Part shown: piece by piece, positions 1 to 11,298 of the stretch
How the letters are laid out: each line of letters opens with the position of its first letter
Position numbering within the stretch: the stretch's first letter is position 1
Assembly: GCA_900169235.1 (NCBI GenBank)
Contig: FWCC01000065.1
Location: 1-64,000, forward strand
Direction of reading: 5' to 3'
DNA length: 64,000 nt
Source of the DNA: Zarea fungicola
Taxonomy: Eukaryota > Ascomycota > Sordariomycetes > Hypocreales > Cordycipitaceae
Notes under the pieces: model-generated
What the model saw: only the letters and a program-made list of their open reading frames with translations
What the model was told of the DNA's origin: nothing
Database searches by the model: none
Translations under genes and position numbers: made by a program

Positions 1-290
1 GACTAGTTCGGCCGGCTGGACCGTCAGCACCCTCTAGCGAAGCGCTGGGGGCGTGGCACAAGTAGTCATCCTGCCGCTGCCGGGCAAAGTAATCAATCCC
101 GAGTTAGATGGGTATTGCCGGCCACTGGATTGGGCCAACTCGAAGCCTTGTAAATGTAAGCGGGGAACGGTATCGAATCTGCTCCTACACTGTAGTTGTT
201 TCAACGAGCATTAAGCAGGCTTTTTGCTCAATCGATTTTCTTTTCCATTTTTCTTTTTCTTTGGTATTGTACCAGCATATTTAATTCACA

Positions 291-1621
291 ATGACACCTG
301 CCATTGCATACCGCACTGTACGGTCCGTCGGTTTTCGACACGGCGGTGCGGCACTTTTGAGATGGAACAGCTCCGTCGTTGATGTGTCGCCGCTTACGTT
401 CGAGCCTCCAGCGCCGCCCATTGCACAACGCGAAAAACTCCAGGAAGAGGCCAAAAATAAGATATTCCGGGATGCTGTTGCTGCCGACCACGTACGACAC
501 AATTGGACAAGACAGGAGATTGCCGCTATTTACTACCAGCCTCTACTGGAATTGGCATACCAAGCTGTAAGCGCAGCAATCAATTTTGGTCGGAGAGCCA
601 AGCTACGAGCGAGGCCTCGAATATTTGTGCTACTTGTTTTTGGAGCTATATCTAACAAAGTCTTTTCTGTCCTACACAGAGCAATGTCCACCGCAAATTC
701 CACAAGCCTGGCGAGGTACAGCTCTGCACCCTCATGAACATTAAGACCGGCGGCTGCACTGAAGACTGCTCGTACTGCGCACAGTCCACACGCTATCAGA
801 AGGGCACCGGCCTCGAGGCCAAGCGTGTCGAAAGCGTCGAATCCGTCCTCGAGGCCGCCCGCACCGCCCGCGCCAACGGCAGCACGCGATTCTGCATGGG
901 CGCCGCCTGGCGGGACATGCGCGGCCGCAAGAACAGTCTCAAGAACATCACCGAAATGGTCAAAGGCGTCAAGGCCATGGGCATGGAGGTGTGTGTCACC
1001 CTCGGCATGATTGACGGCGAGCAGGCCAAGCAGCTCAAGGACGCCGGCCTCACCGCCTACAACCACAACGTCGACACCAGCCGCGAGTTCTACCCCTCCG
1101 TTATCTCCACCCGCAGCTACGACGAGCGCCTGCAAACCCTGAGCCACGTCCGCGACGCGGGCATCAACGTGTGCTCAGGCGGTATCCTCGGCCTGGGCGA
1201 GACATCCGAGGACCGCATCGGCCTCCTTGAAACGGTCTCTACCCTGCCCTCGCACCCGGAGAGCTTCCCTGTCAACGCGCTCGTGCCCATCAAGGGAACG
1301 CCCCTGGGTGACCGCGAACCGGTTGCCTTTACGAGCATGCTGCGCACGATTGCCACGGCCCGCATCATCATGCCCGCCACCATTATCCGCATCGCAGCAG
1401 GGCGCAAGACCATGTCGGAGGAGAAGCAGGCCATGTGCTTCATGGCTGGCGCCAACGCCATTTTCACTGGCGAGAAGATGCTGACGACCGACTGCAACGG
1501 TTGGGATGAGGACAATGCCATGTTTGGCCGCTGGGGCTTGGAGCCCATGAAGAGCTTTGACAAGTCTCCCGCTGAGGAAGGCGTTCAGGCTGATGTAGCT
1601 AAGCAACTAGGTGGTATTTAA
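291..1621 (+). CDS. bioB: Biotin synthase, mitochondrial (radical SAM)
   Basis: Converts dethiobiotin to biotin, the last step of the pathway, using a radical-SAM [4Fe-4S] cluster plus a sulfur-donating Fe-S cluster. Two exons, 291-566 and 680-1621, give 405 aa; the intron starts GTAAGC and ends CACAG. The radical-SAM motif CxxxCxxC is at Cys118, Cys122 and Cys125, preceded by NIKTGG. Further family signatures follow: YNHNVDTSREFY, GGILGLGE and a C-terminal region ending near GWDEDNAMF. The first 35 residues have several Arg, no acidic residue before residue 31 and small aliphatic residues, as expected for a mitochondrial presequence (inference). The 3' end lies only 70 bases from the 3' end of the convergent KAPA-synthase gene. 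The second exon is more GC-rich than the flanks. Identity is very secure; the exact N-terminus rests on the first ATG. Confidence 0.96.
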
Positions 1622-1691
1622 AAGAAGTACGATTTTTATAAAGGCAATTTATTTATCTTTTCTGTTCGGATTCTGTTTATGAGGTGTAAAT

Positions 1692-3122
1692 CTAAAGACG
1701 GCCAAGGTCACTTTTTATTATGCTTGCTGTGCCATCTCCTCTGGCGCCAGTAAAAACAGCTGAGCCAGTTTTTCGGCATACCCACTGCTCAATTACTCGA
1801 CAGAGGCCGTCTATGTCGTCCATTGTATTGCCCGCGTGCAGGCATAACCTCACGCGATCAGTGCCTTTTGGTACAGTTGGAGCAACAATGGGTCGCAGCA
1901 TGAAGCCATTCTGCTGGCACTCCGCTGCGAGCTCGCGGGCAAAGGATGTGAAGAGAGGGAATATGGGGGATTCGGGAATTGAGGAGTTGATCCGCAAGAC
2001 TTCCGAGGGCACCTTGTACCGCTCGCAGATTCTTGCTAAGTTGCCATGTGCGCGGCGCACAACGGCCTGAAGACTCTGAAGCTGACCGTCAGCAAATCCG
2101 CCGGCGAGATATTCGTAGGTGGTTTGGATCGCCGCTAGCGACGGGTATCCGAGCGCCGTTGTGTAGATTAGGCTTCGTGCGTAGTTGATGAGGTAGGACC
2201 GGGTCGTTGGGGAGCAAAGCACAATAGCTAGAAAGCAAATAAAACACTGCAATTAGCAAAAGTCGCTTAATACATCGCATTTATGAAGAAGCTTACCACC
2301 GCCACAACCCATTGCCTTGCCAAACGTATGAACTCTTGCCCAGACTTGATCTTCGAGTCCGAGATGACATACGAGGCCGCGGCCCCGGTGCCCTATGATT
2401 CCTGTAGAGTGCGCTTCGTCGACGATAATGTGACCATTCCCCCAGGGCAGGCACTCGCGAACGCAAGCGACAATTTCTCTCAGCGGGGCAACGTCACCGT
2501 CCATGCTATAGACTCCCTCGACAGCGACAAATACATTCCGGCGGCCGTTACAAAACGCGTCGCCGTCCTGGCCATCACAGAGCCGTTTCAGGACACTGCG
2601 TAGCCCGCTCGCTGCGCCGGCATCTGCCGACGTACCGCTTCGTTCGTCTCGGCTGCAGTCCTCGACGGAATTGTGCGCGAATGGTATTTTGCGCCCGCGC
2701 CCAAGTTTCATACCGTCATGGACACTCGCGTGAATGAGCTCATCATAGACCACGACGTCGCCTGGCTGCGGCGCGCACCCAAACAGGCCGGAATTGGCGT
2801 CAAAACCCGAGTTGAACAGCAGCCCGGTCGGCGCATTGTGAAAGCGCGCAATACGGGTTTCTAGGTCTTCTATGTATCTGGTGTTGCCGTCGAGGAGTCG
2901 CGAGCCGCCCGAGCCGAGGGAGAAATCATCACTGCTTGATTGCAAGAGGTCAATGTACCGCCTTTTGAGCTCCGGGTTTTCCGCGAGTGAGAGGTACGAA
3001 TTGGACGAAAAGTCGACTGCGCCGGTCGGTGGGAGTGTGAGTCGGCGCCGACGTCCCTGAGCCTCCCGCTTGTCAAGGAGCTTGCCAAAGGCACCGTCCA
3101 GGCGATCACTACCGGGTTTCAT
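1692..3122 (-). CDS. bioF: 8-amino-7-oxononanoate (KAPA) synthase-like PLP enzyme
   Basis: An alpha-oxoamine synthase expected to condense pimeloyl-CoA with L-alanine to KAPA, the first step of biotin ring assembly. Exons 3122-2297 and 2227-1692 encode 453 aa; the 69-nt intron begins GTAAGC and ends TTTCTAG, joining Gly-Gly to Ala-Ile-Val. Visible motifs are DFSSNSYL near residue 37, LGSGGSRLLDGN near 69, DEAHSTG at 235-241 (PLP-pyridine Asp) and HTFGKAMG, with Lys269 the likely Schiff-base lysine. Placement between bioB and bioDA supports the biotin role over a related ALA or serine palmitoyl synthase. A stretch at about 152-185 is extra relative to bacterial BioF. The protein ends Gly-Arg-Leu, at best a weak peroxisomal PTS1, whereas fungal BioF has been reported as peroxisomal. 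It shares an upstream region of about 650 bases with the divergent bioDA gene. Confidence 0.93.
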
Positions 3123-3771
3123 TTGGCAATTGGGAGTTACAATATGTGAATTTTACATCGTTTACAAAAGTAGCGGATCCAAGTTAGGCCCAATTGACTT
3201 GTTGGATGGAGCTCTGCTCACGAGAGCCACGAACTCGGGCAAGCCATGGCTGCTCTCAACACATGCTAAAGATCCTGGTGACAGGGTTCCGACTACGGGG
3301 GATCCCAGGGCTCGAGTGAGGAAGAGGCTCCGGGCAAGCGGCTCTCAGAAGTCACACCAAAGTATTCCAATGGCTCTCGGCTTAAGCTGACATGGATCGG
3401 GGCCAGCGCTTTGAGTGAGGGGTTTCTGTTAGTCAGTAACCAACTAATCCGGTGCCCGCTAGGCCACTAGCCACTGCAGAAATACTGTACTCTGTGGTTG
3501 GAAATTGCTCCGCACAGGTGTGGGTGTCGCAAACAACTAATAAGTTACGGTGACGGTGACCCGCCCAACAAATAGCAAGGTCATTCTTCCGTAGCTTTCA
3601 CTCAGCTCTCGGCATTTTGGTCATAGCATGCTTAAGCCGAGATCTTGATTTGCCCTGCCTGGCTCTTCTCTTCGAAGCTTATCCAGTTCTGGGGGATTGA
3701 CTCTTTGCTCTCGCATAGTCTAGTTGACTGTTTTTACCGCAATAAGGCTCCCGTAGCGGACAGGGGAGACA
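3123..3771. promoter_or_regulatory. Divergent intergenic region of bioF and bioDA
   Basis: About 650 bases separate the two divergent start codons, so this stretch must hold the promoters of both genes. It contains a short direct repeat GGTGACGGTGAC near 3550. I could not recognise a named operator or a strong TATA box. Shared control of the two genes is inferred from arrangement only. Confidence 0.45.
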
Positions 3772-6409
3772 ATGGAATCACCATTGGCAGCTTTGCTGTG
3801 GCGCTCGCTCCGCGTCTACCAGGTATTTGGAGCTAATACTGAAGTTGGCAAGACAGTTTTCACCACCCTTCTGTGCAAGAGCGCAAAGCGCAATTGGCAA
3901 GATGAGACTGTCTCATTCCTTAAACCGATTTCTACAGGCCCGATGAATGAGGCAGATGATCAGTGTAAGATGCTCTCTTGATGCCTCCAACGACACCGCT
4001 AACAGGCTAAGCAGAAGCGATTTCATCCAAACAGATACATTAAGGATCAATTGGAGCTAATGACGCACAGTCATATAAAAACCTTCACTTCCGGTATCAA
4101 TTATCATACAATAATTCAATATGGCATACCTGTTAGCCCGCATACTGCAGCATTGGCCTCAGGCGAGGTATGCTCACATGCGCAGCCCACCACGGTGTCA
4201 AGCTAACAATCACGCAGCCAATTCCTTCTGATAACTCCGTATTAGCCAAATGCCGCGAGCACGCCAACGAGCGCGCAAAGGTTGGCAAAGGCTGGCTGTT
4301 CATGGAGACTGCTGGCGGTGTTCACTCACCTGGCCCTTCCGGGACAACTCAAGCGGACATGTATACGCCGCTGCGAACGCCGGTACTACTCGTAGGTGAC
4401 GCGAAGCTTGGCGGAATATCACAAACGATTGCATCATTTGAGGCATTACGAATTCGCGGCTATGATGTACAGTCCATCATGCTTTTCCAAGACAAAACGT
4501 ACCAAAACTACCTCTACCTGGCCGACTACTTCTTGCAAAAGTATAACATTCCAGTCATGAGTCTACAGGAGCCGCCTCAGCGTCACCAAAATGAGGCGCG
4601 GGACATTGAGGCTATGAATGAATACTATGAGCAACGTACCGAAGAAAATGTGATTGGAACTGTGCTTCAGCAACTAGATTCTAATCACACCAAACGATTA
4701 GCAAGGCTGGAACGCATGGCATCAAAAGCCCACAGCACAATTTGGTACCCATTTACGCAGCATGAGCACCTACCTGCCAACGAAATCATGACGATAGACT
4801 CGGCCTTTGGCGATTACTTCCAGACGTACAACCAGAAAGCTCAAGATAACGGAGCTCTACAAGCCTCGTTTGATGGATCGGCTTCATGGTGGACCCAGGG
4901 CTTGGGCCATGCCAACTCGCAACTTACAATGGCAGCCGCCTACGCCGCTGGTCGATACGGCCATGTCATGTTTGCCGGTGCCATCCACGAGCCAGCTATG
5001 ACACTTGCGGAAAATCTTTTGGAAGGTACAGGCAACTCGCGTCTCACACGTGTATTCTACTCGGACAACGGCAGCACCGGGACGGAGGTGGCACTGAAGA
5101 TGGGACTACGCGCTGCCCGAGTACGCTACGGCTGGGGCCCTAACGAGAAGCTCGGCGTCATTGGACTCAAGGGCGGGTATCACGGCGACACCATTGGTGC
5201 GATGGACTGCGCTGAGCCGTGCATCTACAATGAGAATATCGAATGGTATGAGGGCAAGGGATACTGGTTCGACTATCCGACGATCCTCTGCAAGGAGGGC
5301 AAATGGGAAGTGAGCGCACCGGAAGGCATGGAGCAAGAACTCGGGCAGACACAGAAATACGACTCTCTGCGCGATATTTTTGACGTCGAGGGACGAGAAA
5401 AGAAAAATGACCACAGCATTTACGAGAGGTTTATCACTGGGAGATTGCAGTCTTTGAGAGACCAAGGGCACAAGTTTGGTGCTTTGATTATGGAACCCAT
5501 TGTTCTCGGTGCCGGCGGCATGGCCTTTGTGTAAGTGTCGACTTTCAATTGTGATAAATCTTGTCTATGCAAGCTAATAGAAGCTACAGAGATCCTCTTT
5601 TCCAAAGAACTCTCGTCAAGGTCATTCGCAATTCGCCGCACCTCTTCACCAGTGAAGAAGGCGTGAGACCACGTACCGAGCAAAGCAAAGAATGGAGTGG
5701 CTTACCCATCCTATTTGATGAAGTATTTACTGGCCTTTACCGCTTAGGTCGGTTTACGCCGTCCACATTCCTTGGTGTCGAGCCCGATGTGTCAGTCAAC
5801 GCAAAGCTTCTTACTGGTGGCCTGGTGCCGTTGAGCACAACCATGGCATCGGAAGACATTTTCAATGTGTTTAGGAGCACTGAAAAGGTAGATGCTCTTC
5901 TCCATGGCCACAGTTACACCGCGCACCCAATTGGATGCCAGGTTGGCATCGAATCCATCAAGGCCATGCAGCGGATGGAGAAGCGCGGCGAGTGGGACTG
6001 GGCAAAGAACCAAGGCTGGTTGGCTGCTGGGGAGGCCAAGAAGTCTATGCCATCGAATCTGCCATCGCCTGCGAGAAAATTTCACTCTCGTGACACTGAG
6101 GTGTGGTCCATCTGGCCGCTGGACATGGTCGAAAGCTTGTCGAAGATGACGTCCAGGGTCTCTGGGGTCTGGGCCCTTGGTAGCGTACTCGCAGTGCATT
6201 TGAAGGATGAAACGGGTGCGGGCTATAGCAGCACTGCCGCCGTGGGCCTGCGAAATGCTCTTGCCCAGGGAGATGTCGCCGGGAGCAATGGCCCGTGGAA
6301 CATTCACTCACGCGTCCTCGGCAACGTCATTTATCTCATGGCTAGCCAGACAACGACGCAGGAAGGCATCCAGCAGCTCTCCAAGCTGCTACTCAATAGC
6401 CTCGAATAG
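3772..6409 (+). CDS. bioDA: Bifunctional dethiobiotin synthetase / DAPA aminotransferase
   Basis: Catalyses KAPA to DAPA (SAM-dependent PLP aminotransferase half) and DAPA to dethiobiotin (ATP-dependent ligase half). Four exons, 3772-3962, 4071-4167, 4218-5530 and 5590-6409, give 806 aa. The N-terminal BioD half has the P-loop GANTEVGKT at residues 20-28, KPISTGP, a PVSPH substrate segment and ETAGGVHSPGPSG. The C-terminal BioA half starts near WYPFTQHEH and has the GSTGTEVALK glycine loop, FDEVFTG (PLP-binding Asp) and AKLLTGG (Schiff-base Lys). Introns two and three contain good GCTAAC and GCTAAT branch sites. The first intron was placed with donor GTGTAAG to give ADDHHIKTF, matching the family; the adjacent GTAAGA donor breaks the frame. 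The fused architecture is typical of filamentous fungi. It completes the cluster with bioB and bioF. Confidence 0.94.
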
Positions 6410-8215
6410 GTGGATAAATGAGACGTAAAATTATCCAAAGACAAGATAAAATAAAACTTTTATACATTACGCTGGCGTTCGCATTGCAATAAAAGTCCCA
6501 GGCTGAAATCAGTGTCAGTGGTGTTCAGTGTCCAGAACATTACTTACAATTCTCTTCAGCAAATCAATCCGACTTGGGAATTTCAACCCTAAATAGTTAT
6601 TGGTACGATGTATATTTTCTCATTTCAATTCAGCTGATAGCATCAGCTCCAATCAAGAAACCAATCTCTTCAAATGTTGTTGCCACCACTGTTAGTTGGG
6701 CTTTGATAAACGTCCGCCGGCCGGCAAAATAATAAATCTCATTAAATATGGTTTATTCATTGCATTGAATTTAATACCGAATCGGTTTGTTTTACAGGGG
6801 TTTTATTTCTTGCCTTCACCCTGTCTGATGTGGGTAAATAGTTTCTCAGGTATATACTACTGTGTTTGATGTAAGGCCGTTGGTCTGTCAGACGAGGCTC
6901 GCTGGCTTTCTTAACCCTTCTGTCTCCGACTGTCAGACTTAATCTAGAGGAAAACATTTGTCCTTCTGGCCAAAACAAAAAGAGTTGTTTGTGTTCAAGG
7001 AGCGAGCTCAAGTGTCTTCTCATGTGGTTGGCATGTCTGTGATTGCTGCGGTTCAACATTGTCTCAAGATGGGATGTTAGAATGTGCGGTAACCCGCTTA
7101 GAGTTTTACCTGGCCCCTTCCAGACTGTCATTTAGCTTAAGCAAGAGAGTGGACAGATTTACCAGAGCAGCGTTTACTGGCCGGCGACCCGATTCACCGG
7201 CCAAGAACCTCGGTAACAGCATGCGTCATTATAACTAGTGGTCCGCGCTAGATGTACAAGGCAACGGCAGAGCGGCTCGGCATTCAACAATCGTGCGATG
7301 CAGGGTAAAATTGCGATTTGAATCAGTCGCTGCAGACTTCCCTGCAACCCAAATATACCACCAAACCGTTCCGAATTTTTATCAGATATTCTTTTTTAGG
7401 AATAAAGGTAGTTTCTTGTAAGTGATTGATAACACTATTTCATCTTTATTATAACTTCTTATTATTTTGTAAATGACCTAGTTCATTTTTACAAGTTTTG
7501 ATGAATGTCTTATCTTGGGTAAGGCTGCATTTTATTCGGCCTTTCGGCATCAATTTGCCCCCTGCACTGTCAAACGGATGCCGGATTCTCCATCTGAGAA
7601 TAAGGCGACTGTTCCGAGCCCTCCGACCTGATGGTGCTTGTCTCCCAACACAGTACTTTCACGATCTCCATCTTAATTACGGCTTATTGCCGCACTTTTC
7701 AGTGGTAGTGGCTCTGATCTGGAAGCCGTCAGAGTTGCTACAAATATAATGGGCGATCGATGATTGGATGTGTGACGCACTAGTTTCGATACCCCAGACT
7801 CAAAGAAGGCTGGGGTGTTCCCACAGAATTGCATGCCGACCTAGCATCCGGGGGGCGAACATTTGGGACACGGGTGTGATCTCGGGAGATAGAGACGCTG
7901 CGGGGTAGTTGACATTCACATTTATAAAATGAAGCTATCCACGACAGCTTTCAACTGAAATTTGCATCACCGTCTCGTCGCCATCCGTTTCTACACAGTT
8001 TTGTTGCCAAAGTTCCCATACAGGTCCACTCAGCTAAAATACGCCCACTTTTACCCAAACTTTCTACCCGTTCGGCTGACTTCAGCTCAAACTTGACAGA
8101 ACAAAGGCTGTCACGCATAGTAACCCATCATTGGCAGAGAAAGGACAAAGAAAGAAAGAAGAAACGAAAGAAAGGAGGAGGAAAGAACAGCTCTTGGCAT
8201 TTCAATAGCGCAGAA
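6410..8215. other. Intergenic, no gene supported
   Basis: AT-rich spacer of 1.8 kb. Short open frames at 6757-7131 (-) and 7498-7749 (+) show no recognisable motif or splice continuation. A TATA-like TTTATAAAATG lies at about 7920, and a purine-rich leader (AAAGAAAG runs, about 8140-8190) sits just before the P450 start codon. Confidence 0.5.
7791..7816. repeat. Short inverted repeat upstream of the P450
   Basis: ACCCCAG and its complement CTGGGGT are separated by 12 bases, about 400 bases before the CYP53-like start codon. It could be a regulatory palindrome or chance; no function can be assigned. Confidence 0.3.
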
Positions 8216-9808
8216 ATGGCAGTGATTGAGCTCCTCGTCTCGTGGTGGGCTATACCAGCCGCGGTGTGCTTGCTAGCTGCGTCGTACATTTACACCTACG
8301 CCACCACAAACGCACACCTTCGCAATGTGCCCGCGCCTTGGCCAGCACAATTCACCAACTTATGGCTAATGAGTGTATGTCGTCGCGGCAATCGTTACAA
8401 GGTTGTGGATGAGCTGCACCACAAAATGGGACCGCTTGTCCGCATCCAACCGAACCATGTGAGCGTTGCTAATGAGGAAGCAATCGCCGTCATCTATGGC
8501 CATGGAAACGGTTTCTTGAAAGCGTATGTAGAATATTCGCTTGCTATTTCCGAAAATTTCTAACTCAAATACAGTGACTTTTATGATGCATTTGTGTCCA
8601 TTCGCCGGGGGCTGTTTAATACTCGCGATAGGGCCGAGCATACCCGCAAGCGGAAGCTCGTTTCTCACACATTTTCGCCAAAGTCTGTTCTTCAGTTTGA
8701 GCCTTATATCAAGGACTCTCTGGAACTTTTCGTCCAGCAGTTCGACAAGCTGGTTGAGGAAAGTGATCAACGGGACGAAAATGGCGCCAAGGAAGCCCAT
8801 ATTGACTGTCTCCCTTGGTTCAACTACCTAGCCTTCGATATCATTGGCGATCTTGCTTTTGGAGCCCCATTCGGCATGCTTGCTACAGGTGTTGATCTAA
8901 CAGAAGTGAGAGAGACGCCCACAAGCCCGCCCATCTACGCCTCGGCCATTGAAATCTTGAATCGTCGCGGCGAAGTTAGCGCTACACTTGGCTGTTTCCC
9001 GCAGCTGAAGCCGTATGCCCGATGGCTGCCAGACCCCTTCTTCCGCAACGGTCTGGCTGCTGTGCAGAATCTCGCCGGTATTGCTATTGCCCGGGTCAAG
9101 GCTAGAGTTGAAAACCCCCCTGACGTGGAGCGCAAGGACTTACTTGCGCGTCTTCAGGAAGGTCGCGACGAAAAGGGCGAGCCTCTTTGTCGCGAAGAAC
9201 TGACTGCAGAGGCCCTCACGCAACTCATTGCCGGTAGCGACACAACATCAAACTCGTCTTGTGCTCTATTAAACTATCTATGTCGTAATCCGCGCGTCTT
9301 TGCGAAGCTACAGGCCGAACTAGACGAGGCTATCCCAGACGATGTGCGAGTTCCCTGCAATGACATGGTCAAGGATCTTCCGTACCTCAACAACGTAATC
9401 CAGGAAACATTGCGACACCACTGCACATCTGGAATTGGCCTACCGCGCCTGATTCCGGATGGTTCCCCTGGTGTCACGATACTTGGGCATCATTTTGCAG
9501 CGGGTACTGTCTTGAGTGTGCCGACCTACACGATGCACCACTCCACTGACATTTGGGGCGCAGACGCCGAGGAATTCCGTCCGGAGCGCTGGGAGACTGT
9601 GACTCCAAGACAGAAGACGGCATTTATTCCCTTTAGCCACGGCCCTCGCGCATGTGTCGGCAGAAATGTGGCGGAAATGGAAATGAAACTTATTGCTGCC
9701 ACTTGGGCACGGCGCTACTCGGCAAAGGTTCGACAAGGACCGATGGAAACAAGAGAAGGCTTTTTGCGAAAGCCTTTGAGTTTGGAAATTGCCTTGAGCC
9801 GGAGATGA
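8216..9808 (+). CDS. Cytochrome P450, CYP53-like benzoate 4-hydroxylase
   Basis: Expected to para-hydroxylate benzoate at the ER membrane with a P450 reductase, feeding 4-hydroxybenzoate to protocatechuate and the beta-ketoadipate route; CYP53 enzymes also detoxify plant phenolics. Exons 8216-8523 and 8575-9808 give 513 aa; the 51-nt intron starts GTATGT and ends ACAG. An N-terminal membrane anchor spans about residues 4-28. The I-helix motif is AGSDTTSN, the K-helix ExxR is in QETLRHH, PERW follows, and the haem motif FSHGPRACVG carries the axial Cys. The segment after the intron (DFYDAFVSI..GLFNTRDR..HTRKRK) is the feature that points to CYP53. It borders the biotin cluster, but nothing suggests the pimelate-forming activity of bacterial BioI. 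Family assignment is strong; the substrate is inferred. Confidence 0.9.
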
Positions 9809-10245
9809 AGTGGCAAAAGGGACGTCTTTTCTAGTCGTTATGTGCTACTGTATGCAAACTTCACTCCAATAAAAAGTGTTCTTGGTCTTTGTTCGAATTT
9901 GTAGATGTGACTTGTCTTTCACTACCGTTGTGCGGTCATCCAGTAGAAAGGTGCCTTCTTTTTGTATTACCTGTAGCACATTGCTTTATAGGTGCTAAAA
10001 GCACCTGAAAGAAATCATCATCGAAGGATTAGTTATACAACTAGCCCTTGCGAATTACTACTGGTTTTCTTTTCCAATATAAAAAGCTTTAACTCCCCCA
10101 TCCAAATGTGACTATTAAGGTTCATATTTCGATCAAGACAACCGACGGGTACATTCTGACATACAGCTGCAAGAAACGCTCGAAGGGACTTGCCTATATA
10201 CTAACTCCTTTCTTCTTCAACTACGACAAACAAATCGCCATCAAT
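9809..10245. other. Intergenic with TATA-like box
   Basis: A 437-base spacer between two genes read in the same direction. TATAAAA at 10078-10084 lies about 165 bases before the next ATG and may be its promoter element. Nothing else recognised. Confidence 0.4.
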
Positions 10246-11112
10246 ATGTGTCGCGTTATGCTCAGCCTCGGCCGCTGCTCGGTGTGCCTCAATGTTGATC
10301 TGTGGATGTCCCACTCTGAACGCTGCTTACAGATGAAGGACGAAGGCCGCGGAATGGTTTGCAAGGGTACCGAGCTGCGACTAAGCAAGGTCTTATACAT
10401 TCTCGACCAGATTCCAGTAGGTAACTGTCGCGTCTGCCAGGTCTCAAAGAACGGCAAGACTGGGTATATGAACGGTGTACCCCGTTTCGTGACTTCTGGT
10501 TCTGTTGATCCAATGATGGAGTACTACATTCTCCATCGCATGATTCCCGAGGAAGTCCGCTTTGCTCGCCCGCGCACCACCAGCCCGGCGCCAGAGCGGG
10601 AGTCTAGTTCGGACTCGGACTGTGACGCTGCTCGAGCCAACAACATGCACCGTGCTTATTCTCCGCCTAGAGCTACCAGTCCCTCTAGCCGGTCGCAGCC
10701 TCGAGATCGTAGACAGAGGGAGCATTCTCCTGTGCCGATGCGCCGAGGGACTCGCTCGCCTAGTCCGGTTCGTCGCGATAGGAGGGGTCGCTCTCCTGCT
10801 CCGATGCGTCGTGACAGAAGAGGGCATTCCCCTGTTCCGATGCGCCGACAGACTCGCTCGCCTAGTCCCATTCGTCGTGAGTCTTCATTTCGTTCTGTTG
10901 ATGACCATGTGCGCTATGTTAGGCGTCCCAGTGCTGCTCCTAGCCCTCCTGCTGGCCGCAGGGCTGAGCGTGATGCATACAGGGGTGGCGTTCCGCGTGA
11001 GACCACTGGTAGACCATCCAACGCTCGTACTTCATATACTACTCGTATTCCTAGTGATGGTGTCAGGGGTGGTTCGGGTCGTACTGAGTACTACGTAAGG
11101 AGGGCTAATTGA
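10246..11112 (+). CDS. Unknown protein with two CxxC pairs and an Arg/Ser/Pro repeat tail
   Basis: I do not recognise this gene. From the ATG at 10246 it encodes 288 aa without introns; the frame is open further upstream to an ATG at 10108, but that lies after only a weak leader, so the later ATG is preferred. The N-terminal about 65 residues carry CxxC pairs at Cys11/Cys14 and Cys61/Cys64 plus Cys2, Cys27 and Cys39, which could form a zinc site. Residues about 110-290 are disordered-looking and basic, with a tandem 11-12-residue repeat of the type [RH]SP[SVA]P[VMI]RR. This resembles RS-rich RNA- or chromatin-associated proteins in composition only. Coding is supported by length, consistent codon use across the repeat and a TATA-like box upstream. 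Confidence 0.7.
   Translation: MCRVMLSLGRCSVCLNVDLWMSHSERCLQMKDEGRGMVCKGTELRLSKVLYILDQIPVGNCRVCQVSKNGKTGYMNGVPRFVTSGSVDPMMEYYILHRMIPEEVRFARPRTTSPAPERESSSDSDCDAARANNMHRAYSPPRATSPSSRSQPRDRRQREHSPVPMRRGTRSPSPVRRDRRGRSPAPMRRDRRGHSPVPMRRQTRSPSPIRRESSFRSVDDHVRYVRRPSAAPSPPAGRRAERDAYRGGVPRETTGRPSNARTSYTTRIPSDGVRGGSGRTEYYVRRAN
10723..10878 (+). repeat. In-frame tandem repeat encoding SP-x-P-x-RR units
   Basis: About five imperfect copies of a unit near 33-36 bases encode SPVPMRR/SPSPVRR/SPAPMRR-type blocks separated by DRRG, GTR or QTR. Copies differ mostly at third positions, so the repeat is maintained at protein level rather than being a very recent expansion. Confidence 0.75.
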
Positions 11113-11298
11113 ATATGACTTGGGCACTGAGACGGTAAGGTTCCTTCCAGACTTCTGTAAGCGCGGTAGGTTTTATCACTGGCAAGAATGTCTTCAGACT
11201 AAAAAAAAACAATACTTATTTTTAAACAACCTGCGTATTTGCAATGCAGCTGTGACCATGTGCTATTTTGGGGGGGTCTAATCGTGGGATGAAGCAGG

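Noticed and set aside
533..1606. Long minus-strand frames opposite bioB
   Set aside because: Shadow frames of a GC-rich coding exon; no motif on that strand.
8216..9808. P450 as a BioI-type pimelate-forming enzyme of the biotin cluster
   Set aside because: Sequence motifs fit CYP53 benzoate hydroxylase; no feature suggests acyl-ACP cleavage.
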